NCBI RefSeq assembly: GCF_025398195.1
Contig: NZ_JAODNV010000013.1
Span: 104,182 to 168,181 of the forward strand
Direction of reading: 5' to 3'
Length of the DNA stretch: 64,000 nt
DNA from: Chelativorans petroleitrophicus
GTDB taxonomy: Bacteria; Pseudomonadota; Alphaproteobacteria; Rhizobiales; Rhizobiaceae
This document shows positions 21,960 to 30,947 of the stretch, piece by piece. Under the pieces are notes generated by a model that made no database searches, was not told the DNA's origin, and was given only the letters and a program-made list of their open reading frames with translations. Position numbers and translations under genes: made by a program. How positions within the stretch are numbered: position 1 is the stretch's first letter; the number at the start of each line of letters is the position of its first letter.

Positions 21960-22162
21960 CGGGCGTCACCCACTTCTGGACGGGTCGGCAGAACCTTGAA
22001 ACAGAGTTGCCTGCAGAAGAACATGCGTCAAGTTTCGGGCAGCCCGGAAATGCAGAAGCCGGCAAAACACGCCCGCCTGCTTTTTTCCACGCCGTGTTCG
22101 ACAGTTCTCCGGCTTGTGTTAAAAGGAAGGCAGCAAAGGAAGGCTTTGGTCTGGGGGGTACG

Positions 22163-23095
22163 ATGCACCGACTGGCAACCGCAGCCGCAGGGTTTCTGGC
22201 CGCATTCTTGTGGACAGGCGGGGTCTTCGCCGCCGGTGCGGATGTCGACGGCAGCGCCGACTATCCCGATATCGGGCGCTTCGAGGGCTCCTGGATCACG
22301 CACTACGACGCCAAGGATTTCGACGAGTACTGGATCGCAACGGGGCCAGTCGAGCGTGCGGAGCGCGGCGAGGGGATGATGCTCGAAGGCCGCGTGGTGC
22401 GCATCGCCTACAAGCTGGATCCCGGGCCTTCAGTGCTGGAGGTCGCGCGCAACTACGAGAACCGACTGACGGGGAGCGGCTACGAAATCCTCTACAAGTG
22501 CCGGGACAAGGACTGCGGGGGATACAATTTCCGCTACTCCGGGACGGAAGTGATGCCGATGCCGTTCATGAGCGTCAATCTTGACGACTTCCGCTACATC
22601 GCCGCCGTCAAGAAGGGCGATCCGACGGTCTATGCGTCGGTTCTGGTCAGCATCAACAACGGCCAGGTGCTCAATCAGGTGATCGTCGTGGAGACCGGCG
22701 AGATGGAGGACCGCATGGTGGACGCCAAGGAAATGGCGAAAGCCATCTCCGACACCGGCAAGATCGCCATCTACGGCATCCATTTCGACACCGACAAGAC
22801 GGACATCAAGCCGGAGAGCCGCCCGGCGCTCGATCAGATCGCCGAACTGATGAAGAGCAATCCGGAACTGAAGATCCTAGTCGTCGGCCACACCGACAAT
22901 CAAGGCAGCATGGAATACAATCTCGATCTCTCCATGCGGCGCGCGCAGGCGATCGTGGCGGAACTCACCAGCACCTACGGCATCGCCGCCGAGCGGCTGA
23001 CGCCGGCGGGCGCGGGGTTCCTTTCGCCGGTCGCCAGTAACCGCACGGAAGCCGGACGGGCGGAAAACCGCCGCGTAGAGCTGGTAGAGCGGTAG
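22163..23095 (+). CDS. OmpA-family outer membrane protein with N-terminal DUF4892-like region
   Basis: The 310-residue product has a signal peptide (residues 1-26, ending VFAAG). A middle domain follows, with KFDEYW-like and YEILYKCRDKDCGGYNF segments. The C-terminal OmpA peptidoglycan-binding domain is clear (IHFDTDKTDIKPESRPALDQ, then ILVVGHTDNQGSMEYNLDLS, then RVELV). The ATG at 22163 is preceded by GGGGGG; the upstream open frame is not signal-like. It probably tethers the outer membrane to the wall. The gene is monocistronic. Confidence 0.88.
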   Translation: MHRLATAAAGFLAAFLWTGGVFAAGADVDGSADYPDIGRFEGSWITHYDAKDFDEYWIATGPVERAERGEGMMLEGRVVRIAYKLDPGPSVLEVARNYENRLTGSGYEILYKCRDKDCGGYNFRYSGTEVMPMPFMSVNLDDFRYIAAVKKGDPTVYASVLVSINNGQVLNQVIVVETGEMEDRMVDAKEMAKAISDTGKIAIYGIHFDTDKTDIKPESRPALDQIAELMKSNPELKILVVGHTDNQGSMEYNLDLSMRRAQAIVAELTSTYGIAAERLTPAGAGFLSPVASNRTEAGRAENRRVELVER

Positions 23096-23763
23096 ATTGC
23101 CGAGGGGAGGGGCCGCCTGCCCGTCCCCCTGGCAACCGGTAATCGGTGCTGATGTATGCCGCGCGGCGCATACGGAAGTAGGACCGCGCAAGCCCAGCTC
23201 TTAACTGAAATGTTGGCTTGTACTTGAATTTTCTGCCACCCCCGTAAGTCGCAAGGGCTTGCGGGGTTCTGGCTGGAGAAATCTGAAACAGCCGGAAAGC
23301 TGCGTTTTCCCAACCCAACTCACGAAAGCCGGATGCGAAAGGCACGTCGATAAGACCGCTGCCGGTGCCACCGGACAGCTCTGTATTAGTCGTGATTGTA
23401 AAAGGCGTGCGCCATTGGTCGCTTTATCGCTAAGGAAAGGGAGCTGCGGACGGTTGCGACGCGAACTGGACTAGCCTTCGCCATCGTTCGTCATCACCTA
23501 TGGCTGTGTTATCGAGCCGTAACCGCTGCAAGCCAGAAGTCGCCGAGTTCGCGAGGACCGACGCTTCTGTTCACATCATTGATCCCGAGGAACTGGCGTT
23601 TGCGCCAACGACACATCTGGCGGATCGCTCAACAGAGTCTAATGCGCCTTAAGCTGACTTTATCGAGTACGCCTCCCGGATCAAGTCTAGCGGTTTGGAC
23701 GACTTATCGATAAAGATTGGTCCTCCACGTATTGGGGCTGGCACGCAAGCTCGGGGACCCTCA
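23096..23763. other. Gene-free interval of 668 bases
   Basis: No frame with a ribosome-binding site and protein-like composition was found on either strand. Composition is less GC-rich than the neighbours between about 23380 and 23720. It could hold degraded coding DNA or an unrecognised RNA gene. I see no terminator or tRNA fold. Confidence 0.5.
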
Positions 23764-24375
23764 ATGAGCCCGGAATTCCTGCTCACTTCGCTGATCGTGG
23801 TCGTCTCGCCGGGAGCCGGCGTGCTCTATACGTTGGCGGCGGGGCTTTCGCGCGGTGCGCGGGCGAGCGTGGTGGCGGCCTTTGCCTGCACATTGGGAAT
23901 CGTGCCGCATATGGCGGCGGCCATCACCGGTCTAGCCGCCCTGCTGCATACGAGCGCCGTCGCCTTCCAGGTGCTGAAATATCTCGGTGTCGCCTATCTG
24001 CTCTACATGGCCTGGAAGACCCTCAGGGAGCAGGGGGCGCTGCGGGTCGAGGAGAATGCTGCGCCGCAGTCCGCAAGGCAGGTGATCGTCACGGGCGTTC
24101 TGGTCAATGTCCTGAACCCGAAGCTTTCCATCTTCTTCTTCGCCTTCCTGCCGCAATTCGTGGCAAGCACCGAGCCCGATGCCCTCAGCCGCATGCTGGA
24201 GATGAGCGCCGTTTTCATGGCGCTGACCTTTGTCATCTTCACCGGTTACGGCTTCTTCGCGGCGGCCATTCGCAACCAGATCATCTCGAGGCCGCGGGTA
24301 CTTGCCTGGATGCGGCGCACTTTCGCGGCCGCCTTTGTGGCGCTCGGAGCGAGGCTGGCTCTCTCGGAACGATGA
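23764..24375 (+). CDS. LysE/RhtB family amino-acid exporter
   Basis: The 203-residue inner-membrane protein has about six helices. The LysE family signature is VSPGAGVLYTLAAGLSRGAR near the N-terminus, and VLVNVLNPKLSIFFFAFLPQF lies in the centre. The ATG at 23764 with GGGGA upstream is chosen over an earlier in-frame ATG that would add a hydrophilic stretch before helix 1. Exported amino acid is unknown. It is followed by an unrelated zinc peptidase gene. Confidence 0.9.
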   Translation: MSPEFLLTSLIVVVSPGAGVLYTLAAGLSRGARASVVAAFACTLGIVPHMAAAITGLAALLHTSAVAFQVLKYLGVAYLLYMAWKTLREQGALRVEENAAPQSARQVIVTGVLVNVLNPKLSIFFFAFLPQFVASTEPDALSRMLEMSAVFMALTFVIFTGYGFFAAAIRNQIISRPRVLAWMRRTFAAAFVALGARLALSER

Positions 24376-24506
24376 AGGCCCGGCCGGGCGCGGGCGGCGA
24401 AACGCGCGGGACATGATTTCGCCCGCGGTTTCCACTATTCTGTTGAGACTGATTTGCGCGCGCTGAGGATCAGCGGCCGCATCGCGGACAGAGGATAGGC
24501 GATTTC

Positions 24507-25382
24507 ATGCGCTGGAGAGGCCGCCGTCAAAGCAGCAATGTCGAGGACCGCCGCCGGGCAGGTTTTCCGGGAATGGGACGCGGCATGCCGATCCGCATTC
24601 CCGTGGGGCGGGGCGGCGGCAGGATGTCGCTGTCGACCCTCATCATCCTCGTGGTGCTGTTTTTCGGCATGAGGGCGCTGGGCATCGATCCGCTTGAAAT
24701 GCTGGCCGGAGGACCGGGCGTGACCACAGGGCAGCAGACGGCCAATGATGAGACCACCGAGTTCGTGGGCGTGGTGCTGGCGGAGACGGAGGATGTCTGG
24801 CAAGGCATTTTTGCCGGACAGGGGGTGCGCTATGTCGAGCCCCGTCTGGTGCTGTTTTCGGAGTTTGTCGAGTCGGCCTGCGGCTCCGCATCGGCGGCAA
24901 CCGGCCCCTTCTACTGTCCCGGCGACCGGCAGGTCTATCTAGACCTTGATTTCTTCAATGCACTCGCGCGCCGCTTCGAGGCCGCCGGCGACTTCGCGCA
25001 GGCCTATGTGATTGCCCATGAGGTGGGCCACCATGTGCAGAACCTGATGGGCGTGCTGCCGCGCTTCAACCGGATGCGGTCACAAATGAGCCAGGGGGAG
25101 GCGAATGCCATGTCCGTGCGAGTGGAACTGCAGGCGGACTGCCTTGCCGGAATCTGGGCGCACCACACGGCGCAGAAAGGACTGCTCGAGGAAGGCGATG
25201 TCGAGGAGGCGCTGAATGCGGCTTTCCAGATCGGCGACGACACGCTGCAGAAGCGCGCTCAGGGCTATGTGGTGCCCGACAGCTTCAACCACGGCACGTC
25301 CGAGCAGCGGCAGCGGTGGTTCGCGCGCGGGCTGGAGAGCGGGCGGCTGGCCGATTGCGACACGTTCAGCGGGGACGTGTGA
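24507..25382 (+). CDS. Neutral zinc metallopeptidase, YpfJ family
   Basis: The 291-residue protein begins with a basic, Gly/Arg-rich segment and one transmembrane helix (LSTLIILVVLFFGMRALG). The peptidase domain has the HEVGHHVQNL zinc motif and a later EL(Q)ADCLAG helix with the third ligand. Conserved cysteines occur in ESACGSASAATGPFYCPGD. The full architecture matches the YpfJ/zinc-neutral-protease family, whose physiological substrate is unknown. It is anchored in the inner membrane, probably facing the periplasm. The next gene follows after 38 bases. Confidence 0.92.
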   Translation: MRWRGRRQSSNVEDRRRAGFPGMGRGMPIRIPVGRGGGRMSLSTLIILVVLFFGMRALGIDPLEMLAGGPGVTTGQQTANDETTEFVGVVLAETEDVWQGIFAGQGVRYVEPRLVLFSEFVESACGSASAATGPFYCPGDRQVYLDLDFFNALARRFEAAGDFAQAYVIAHEVGHHVQNLMGVLPRFNRMRSQMSQGEANAMSVRVELQADCLAGIWAHHTAQKGLLEEGDVEEALNAAFQIGDDTLQKRAQGYVVPDSFNHGTSEQRQRWFARGLESGRLADCDTFSGDV

Positions 25383-25420
25383 GGCATGCACCGGCCGGGC
25401 GTTGAGGCCGTGAGAAGCGC

Positions 25421-25957
25421 ATGAAGGCGGCAACCGTCGGCGCGCTCATCGTCTCGCTCGCGGGCGGAGCAGTGGCTTCGCAGGCGCCCGAGCTGGCGCA
25501 GCAGTACCGGCAGAGACTGGGAGGCGCGCTCGAGGAGGTTGCCCATGTGGTGGCGGATTTCGATGCGGATGCGGCGCGCAACAATCTCAGGCGGGAGGAG
25601 GCGCTGGCGCTGCACGATCAGGCCGAGGAGCCCTTCCTTCGCGACCGTGGACAGTCCATACGCCGCACCATCGCGCGTTTCGAGCGTCTTCGTTATCAGT
25701 CGGAACGGCTCGGCGAACTGCCGCCCGTGCTTCGCCCGCTGGCGGTGATCGCCGCGCCCGACCAGGCGGTGCTGGAGGGAACGGTGAGGAACTTCGAGCC
25801 AGCCGTGCCCCTGACGGCGCACGGGCTGGCATGGACGGCGGTCGGGCTTCTTTCCGGCTTCGGCGTGTTCCGGCTGGCGGCTTTTCCCTTCAGGCGGCGC
25901 GCGTCGCGGCGACCGGGGCGGTACGGTGAGCGTTTCACGCGGCCCGGCAATCGTTAG
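25421..25957 (+). CDS. DUF2937 family membrane protein
   Basis: The 178-residue product begins with a signal-like helix (AATVGALIVSLAGGAVASQ). A charged helical region follows (YRQRLGGALEEVAHVVADFD, EALALHDQAEEPFLRDRG), and a second hydrophobic helix (LAWTAVGLLSGFGVFRLAAF) ends the protein. This is the DUF2937 layout, of unknown function. It lies directly after the YpfJ-type peptidase and may be co-transcribed. Confidence 0.82.
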   Translation: MKAATVGALIVSLAGGAVASQAPELAQQYRQRLGGALEEVAHVVADFDADAARNNLRREEALALHDQAEEPFLRDRGQSIRRTIARFERLRYQSERLGELPPVLRPLAVIAAPDQAVLEGTVRNFEPAVPLTAHGLAWTAVGLLSGFGVFRLAAFPFRRRASRRPGRYGERFTRPGNR

Positions 25958-26034
25958 AATTGAAAATATCCGCTTAAACGCGCTTTAAACCGCCGATGAT
26001 AGGGTCGCCCGTGTCCAATGGAGACGCGGGGGCG

Positions 26035-27702
26035 ATGAAACTCAGGGGCATTATGCAGAAGGCGCTCGGCGCCTTTACGGGCGATCGGGCGGGCAATTTC
26101 GCAATGCTGACGGCGCTGGCGGCCGTTCCCATCATGGGGGCGGCGGGGCTGGCGGTCGATTATGCCAACACGAGCCGCATACGGGTCGAGCTCCAGCAGG
26201 CGCTTGATGCTGCGGTGCTGGCGGTGGCGCAGAGGGGCGACAAGATTTCCGACGCCGAGGCGCGGGAGATTGCAAACGCATATCTCACTGGAAACCTCGC
26301 CAATGCCTTCACCGACATGCAGGTGGTGCGCAACGGCACGGCGGTGACGCTTTCGGCCAGAACGTCCGTGCCGCTCGCCTTCGGCGGGCTGTTCGGCTAC
26401 GACAAATGGCCGGTGCGGGCGGCTTCCACGGCCGACATGGCCTTCGCTTCCTACGAGATCGCGCTGGTGCTGGATACGACCGGCTCCATGCAGGGCGGAA
26501 AGCTCCAGGCCATGAAGGATGCGGTGATCGGGCTGATCGACGATCTTTCCGCACGCGTGGACGACCGCGACAGGCTGAAGTTCGCGCTCGTTCCGTTTTC
26601 CTCCTTCGTCAATGTGGGGCCTCAGTTCGGGCCGCGCTACGATTCGAAGAAGCGGCGCATTATCGGAACCGGTGCCGACTGGCTGGATCTGGATGGCATG
26701 AGCCCGATTCCGCAGATCGATCTCGTGAACGGTGTGAGCCGCTTCGACGTCATCGCGAATCTGGGGCAGGAGTGGGGCGGATGCGTGGAGACGCGCATTT
26801 CTTCCGGCGGCAAGGATCATGCGGTGGAAGACACGCCGCCAGTGAAGAACGACCCGGCGAGTCTGTTCGTGCCGGCCTTCGCCATAGACGAACCCGAATC
26901 GAGCTGGTGGAACTACTACAGCAACGACTATCTGGGTTATGCGAAGTCGTATGACGACAATCCGCTGGACAATTCGCCCGACGCGCGGGCCCTCCGGCTT
27001 CTTAAATACGGGCTCGTCAACCAGGCCAAGGCGATCGTGGGCAGCAAGCGGATCAAGGATCTGCCGGGCGGCAACGCGGTGGTTGGCGAGAACGGCTTTG
27101 CAGCGCCGCCCTTCGGCAAGGACATACGCGGCGGGAGAGGGCCCAATCGGGGCTGCTATGCCCAGCCGATCACGCCGCTGTCGAACGACTATGAGGATCT
27201 GAAGCGCAAGGTCCGCAGCTTCACGGCGCAGGGCAACACGAACATCATGGAAGGCGTGGCCTGGGGCATGCGCGTGCTGTCGCCGCATCCGCCCTTCACC
27301 GAGGGCAAGAACCCGGCGGATGTGCGGGGGCTCGAGAAGATCATGATCGTGCTGAGCGACGGCGCGAACGTGTTCGGCAACACCTCCAATGCGTTGGGCT
27401 CGACCTACTCCAGCTTCGGCTATCTGGTGGACGGGCGGCTTGGCGTGAAGAGCGGCAACGACAAGCTGACGAACCAGCTCATGAACGAAAAGACCCTTCA
27501 GGCCTGCACCAACGCCAAGGAAAAGTGGGGCTATCAGATCTACACGATCCGCCTCGAGGAGCCGGATGTGGCGACGGGCCAGATGCTGCGCGACTGCGCG
27601 AGCTCACCGGCGCACTATTTCGACACGCCCTCGCGCAGCCAGCTCGATGCGGTCTTCAAAGATATCCGTGACGGAATCACCAAACTGCGCCTTTCGTCCT
27701 GA
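26035..27702 (+). CDS. TadG-like protein with von Willebrand A domain
   Basis: The 555-residue product has one N-terminal helix of TadE/TadG type (GNFAMLTALAAVPIMGAAGL then DYANTSRIRVELQQALDAAV). A vWA domain follows, with an intact MIDAS start (VLDTTGSMQGGK), the ITEGVAWG-like site (NIMEGVAWGMRVLS) and IMIVLSDGAN. TadG proteins belong to Flp pilus assembly, but no other tad gene is present here, so it may serve adhesion instead. An in-frame ATG at 25996 also exists; 26035 follows GGGGG. A strong terminator follows the gene. Confidence 0.85.
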   Translation: MKLRGIMQKALGAFTGDRAGNFAMLTALAAVPIMGAAGLAVDYANTSRIRVELQQALDAAVLAVAQRGDKISDAEAREIANAYLTGNLANAFTDMQVVRNGTAVTLSARTSVPLAFGGLFGYDKWPVRAASTADMAFASYEIALVLDTTGSMQGGKLQAMKDAVIGLIDDLSARVDDRDRLKFALVPFSSFVNVGPQFGPRYDSKKRRIIGTGADWLDLDGMSPIPQIDLVNGVSRFDVIANLGQEWGGCVETRISSGGKDHAVEDTPPVKNDPASLFVPAFAIDEPESSWWNYYSNDYLGYAKSYDDNPLDNSPDARALRLLKYGLVNQAKAIVGSKRIKDLPGGNAVVGENGFAAPPFGKDIRGGRGPNRGCYAQPITPLSNDYEDLKRKVRSFTAQGNTNIMEGVAWGMRVLSPHPPFTEGKNPADVRGLEKIMIVLSDGANVFGNTSNALGSTYSSFGYLVDGRLGVKSGNDKLTNQLMNEKTLQACTNAKEKWGYQIYTIRLEEPDVATGQMLRDCASSPAHYFDTPSRSQLDAVFKDIRDGITKLRLSS

Positions 27703-27718
27703 CGCATGGTGAAACTTG

Positions 27719-27750
27719 GGGGCGGCCGGACAAGCCGCCCCTTCTTTTTT
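27719..27750 (+). terminator. Intrinsic terminator after the vWA gene
   Basis: A 7-bp stem GGGGCGG / CCGCCCC is followed by TTCTTTTTT. It also lies just downstream of the convergent carA stop, so it can insulate both units. Confidence 0.85.
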
Positions 27751-27783
27751 GTGTCAGCGCTCGGCTTTGTGTCAGCGCTCGGC
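27748..27783. repeat. 18-bp exact tandem duplication at the carA 3' end
   Basis: The unit TTTGTGTCAGCGCTCGGC occurs twice in a row (27748-27765 and 27766-27783). The duplication copies the stop codon and last codons of carA, and its left copy touches the terminator T-tract. Confidence 0.8.
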
Positions 27784-28971
27784 GAGTGCGGGCTCGCCCT
27801 TCCGCTCGCGGATCAGATTGACGAAGCGGCGGAAGAGGTAGTGCGAATCCTGCGGGCCGGGAGAGGCCTCGGGGTGATGCTGCACGGAGAAGACCGGCTT
27901 GCCGGTAAGGGCGATGCCGCAGTTCGAGCCGTCGAAGAGGGAAACGTGAGTCTCTTCAACGCCTTCGGGCAGAGACTTGGAGTCCACTGCGAAGCCGTGG
28001 TTCATCGAAACGATCTCGACCTTGCCGGTGGTGAAGTCCTTCACCGGGTGATTGGCGCCGTGATGGCCCTGATGCATCTTGACGGTCTTGGCACCGAGCG
28101 CGAGGGCCAGCATCTGATGGCCGAGGCAGATGCCGAAAATGGGGATGCCGGTCTCGAGCAGCGCGCGGATCGTGGGCACGGCGTATTCGCCGGTGGCCGC
28201 AGGATCGCCGGGGCCGTTGGAGAGGAAGATGCCATCCGGCTTCATGGCCAGGATGTCCTCCGCGGTCGCGGTGGCGGGCACCACGGTCACCTTCGCACCG
28301 AGGCTCGACAGCATGCGCAGGATGTTGCGCTTGACGCCGTAGTCGATGGCCACGATGTGCAGCGGCGTCTCGCCGGCCGTGCCGTAGCCCTCGCTCCATA
28401 CCCAGGGCGTCTCGGTCCATGTGGATGACTGGCCGGAGGTGACTTCCCTGGCAAGATCGAGGCCAACGAGGCCGCTCCAGCTGCGCGCCTCCTTTTTCAG
28501 CGCCTCCACGTCGAAGCGGCCGTCGGGCGAGTGGGCGATCACCGCGTTCGCCGCACCCTTTTCACGCAGGAGCGCCGTGAGCGCGCGCGTGTCGATGCCG
28601 GAAAGCGCGACGATGCCGCGCCGTTTCAGCCACGCGTCGAGATGTTCGGCCGCGCGGTAGTTGGAGGGTGCGGTGACATCGGCGCGGAAGACCGCGCCCA
28701 CGGCGCCGGCCCGGGCGGCAGGATTGAGGTCCTCTATGTCCTCGCTGTTGGCGCCGACATTGCCGATGTGCGGGAAGGTGAAGGTGACGATCTGCCCGGC
28801 ATAGGAGGGATCGGTGAGGATTTCCTGATAGCCGGTGAGCGCGGTGTTAAAACACAGCTCCCCGACGGCATGGCCGGTTGCACCGAGGCCGTTCGCCTCG
28901 AACACCGTGCCGTCAGCCAGAACCAGCAGCGCTGTCGGCCCGCGCACGCTCCATGGCTCAGTCTCAGCCAT
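27772..28971 (-). CDS. carA: Carbamoyl-phosphate synthase small (glutaminase) subunit
   Basis: The 399-residue subunit hydrolyses glutamine and channels ammonia to CarB. The N-terminal CarA-specific domain ([19 protein letters not shown]) is followed by a class I glutamine amidotransferase. The nucleophile cysteine lies in [16 protein letters not shown], and the His-Glu pair in [14 protein letters not shown]. The ATG at 28971 has GGAG eight bases upstream; the longer open frame is not supported. It is divergent from the GatB/YqeY gene, a conserved rhizobial arrangement. Confidence 0.97.
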   Translation of the reverse strand: MAETEPWSVRGPTALLVLADGTVFEANGLGATGHAVGELCFNTALTGYQEILTDPSYAGQIVTFTFPHIGNVGANSEDIEDLNPAARAGAVGAVFRADVTAPSNYRAAEHLDAWLKRRGIVALSGIDTRALTALLREKGAANAVIAHSPDGRFDVEALKKEARSWSGLVGLDLAREVTSGQSSTWTETPWVWSEGYGTAGETPLHIVAIDYGVKRNILRMLSSLGAKVTVVPATATAEDILAMKPDGIFLSNGPGDPAATGEYAVPTIRALLETGIPIFGICLGHQMLALALGAKTVKMHQGHHGANHPVKDFTTGKVEIVSMNHGFAVDSKSLPEGVEETHVSLFDGSNCGIALTGKPVFSVQHHPEASPGPQDSHYLFRRFVNLIRERKGEPALAER

Positions 28972-29261
28972 GCAAAAACTCCATATCTCGGTTGCTCCGG
29001 CCGGGCTTGAAAGACACCCATAACCGCGCCATATGGCGCGGCACATGCGAACCACCGGCAGATGCGGCCTGCCGCTCGCAAGGGACATTTAACGGTCATC
29101 ATGAGCGCGGGCAATAGGGCGCAATCGACGCAGCTGATTCTTCCCCTGTTGCGTGCGGAGCGAGATAGCAAACATTTTCAGGCAGTTAGCGTGAGAAAAG
29201 CGGTTTGCATCGGTAGGCTGCCAGCATTATGGTCGCATTTGTGACGGGAGACTCAAACGCC

Positions 29262-29711
29262 ATGCGCGAAAAAATCGCCCAGGCGCTGAAAGCCGCGATC
29301 GAAGCTCAGGACAAGGAGCGCATTCCCACCCTGCGCCTGATACAGGCGGCGATCAGGGACCGCGATTCGGCCGCCCGCAATGCGGGGCGCGACCCCGTAA
29401 GCGACGAGGAGATCAGGGAAATCCTCGTTCGGATGGTGAAGCAGCGCAAGGAATCGGCACGCCAATTCGAGGAAAGCAATCGCCCGCAGGAGGCCGCGGC
29501 CGAGCGCCGGGAGATCGAAATCATCTCCGGCCTCCTGCCCAAGCCGCTCGGTGACGATGCCATGCGGAAGGCCTGCGAGCAGGTGGTGCACGAGGTGGGG
29601 GCCGGGAGCCTGCGCGACATGCGCCGCTGCATGAACGCGCTCAAGGAAAAGTTCCCCGACCAGATGGACCTCGGCAAGGCCAGCGGCATCGTCAAGGACA
29701 TGCTGCAGTAG
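29262..29711 (+). CDS. GatB/YqeY domain protein
   Basis: The 149-residue protein (MREKIAQALKAAIEAQDKER, VRMVKQRKESARQFE, IISGLLPKPLGDDAM) is a stand-alone YqeY domain, similar to the tail of GatB, the tRNA-dependent amidotransferase subunit. Such domains contact tRNA, but the function of free YqeY is not established. The ATG at 29262 with GGGAGA upstream is preferred over an in-frame start at 29229. It is divergent from carA and lies upstream of dnaG/rpoD, as in other rhizobia. Confidence 0.9.
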   Translation: MREKIAQALKAAIEAQDKERIPTLRLIQAAIRDRDSAARNAGRDPVSDEEIREILVRMVKQRKESARQFEESNRPQEAAAERREIEIISGLLPKPLGDDAMRKACEQVVHEVGAGSLRDMRRCMNALKEKFPDQMDLGKASGIVKDMLQ

Positions 29712-29830
29712 CAACCGGCTGGCGGTTGCATAGGGCTGTCGCAGCCTTTTTACCCCCTCACCGTCGCGGGCTTCGCCCGAGCCACCTTCCTTCACTCCAC
29801 TTCGCGGGGTCGAGGAGGGCGGCGGCCGCC

Positions 29831-30796
29831 TCAGCAATCGTAGGCTTCGTGGCGCTCTATCCTTACGCCGGGAAACGAGCCGATCTGCTCTGCCGCCCGG
29901 GCGATTTCGCGCGATCCCTGATGGGACCTCACATACCAAGGGCCGATCTCAAGCGCGGAGTAACCCGCACCCTTGGCGGGAAGAATCTCAACCCTATCGA
30001 TCGTGACGGGCTTGCCGATGGGGAAAGCCCGTGTGTCCCACCGGGTGGAGGCGGCCCAGAGTTCTCCGGAGCGGCTGGTCCAGACCGCAAATTGCGAGGG
30101 GCTGAGGCGGCGGGCGACCTGTGACGGTGTGGTAAGCACTTCCGGTGCGTGGAGCGAGTGCCTGAGGAAGCGCACCCTTTGCTGCGTGTCGGCATCCTTG
30201 CCGCTCAGGCCATAGCCATAGCGGGGGCTCGCGGGCCAGTCGAGCGCGTACACCTGAATGCCGGAGAGCGTCGCCGCGGCCTCGGCAAGCCGCTCGCACT
30301 GTGCCATCCATTCGGCAAGATAGGGCTCGGCCGCCACTTCCTCCCGCCAGGAGAGCTGCACTGATCCGACGGACCGGCCGCGGTCTGTGGAGTGAGGGGC
30401 GCCGTAAATCCACATTCCCAGGCGAACGTCACCCCGCGACCAATCCGCATTGAGGACAACCGTATTCTCCGCGGGGGCGGAACCGGACGGCTCGTGACGG
30501 CTGATCTTTCCCGGGGAACCGAGCAGGCTTTCCACCGCGTCGGCCCAATCGACAGGGCGAAGACCACCGATATCGGCGAGGTCATAGGTCGCATTCAGGA
30601 CCGGGCGATCGGCAGCGGGGCCGGAGAACCGGACGGACAGGGCGGGTAGCCCATAGGCGAAGGGGCAGGGCAGGCTGATCTCGTAACGCCGAAGGGCTCC
30701 CTCGCCAAGTCCGAGCATCCGCACCGCCTGTTCGCGCGTCGTGCCCCAGGGGATCAGCCGTTCCCCCACCCGAAAACCCTCTGTGATGTCCTCCAT
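29831..30796 (-). CDS. Hypothetical protein
   Basis: The 321-residue protein starts MEDITEGFRVGERLIPWGTT at the ATG at 30796, with AAGGAGG just upstream. Segments such as SLPCPFAYGLPALSVRFSG and CERLAEAAATLSGIQVYALD suggest an alpha/beta cytoplasmic protein. There is no signal peptide or membrane span. I do not recognise a family. It is divergent from the GGDEF-EAL gene. Its 3' side, 29712-29830, holds GC-rich repeat-like sequence with CGGGCTTCGCCCG. Confidence 0.7.
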   Translation of the reverse strand: MEDITEGFRVGERLIPWGTTREQAVRMLGLGEGALRRYEISLPCPFAYGLPALSVRFSGPAADRPVLNATYDLADIGGLRPVDWADAVESLLGSPGKISRHEPSGSAPAENTVVLNADWSRGDVRLGMWIYGAPHSTDRGRSVGSVQLSWREEVAAEPYLAEWMAQCERLAEAAATLSGIQVYALDWPASPRYGYGLSGKDADTQQRVRFLRHSLHAPEVLTTPSQVARRLSPSQFAVWTSRSGELWAASTRWDTRAFPIGKPVTIDRVEILPAKGAGYSALEIGPWYVRSHQGSREIARAAEQIGSFPGVRIERHEAYDC

Positions 30797-30947
30797 GCCT
30801 CCTTCCTCCTTAGGACAGGATCGCGCGAACGGAATCGCGGCAAAATTTCGCGGATGGACCGTCGAACTGATTTGAAACCGTAACAATCAATCAATCCAAG
30901 CTTAAACATTTCGCCCCACGGTGCGCCGCCACAAGGGGGTGCAGGGT

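Noticed and set aside
21553..22065. 170-codon minus-strand frame upstream of carB
   Set aside because: Composition is Arg/Pro/Cys-rich without folding pattern; the overlapping 79-residue two-TM frame is more protein-like.
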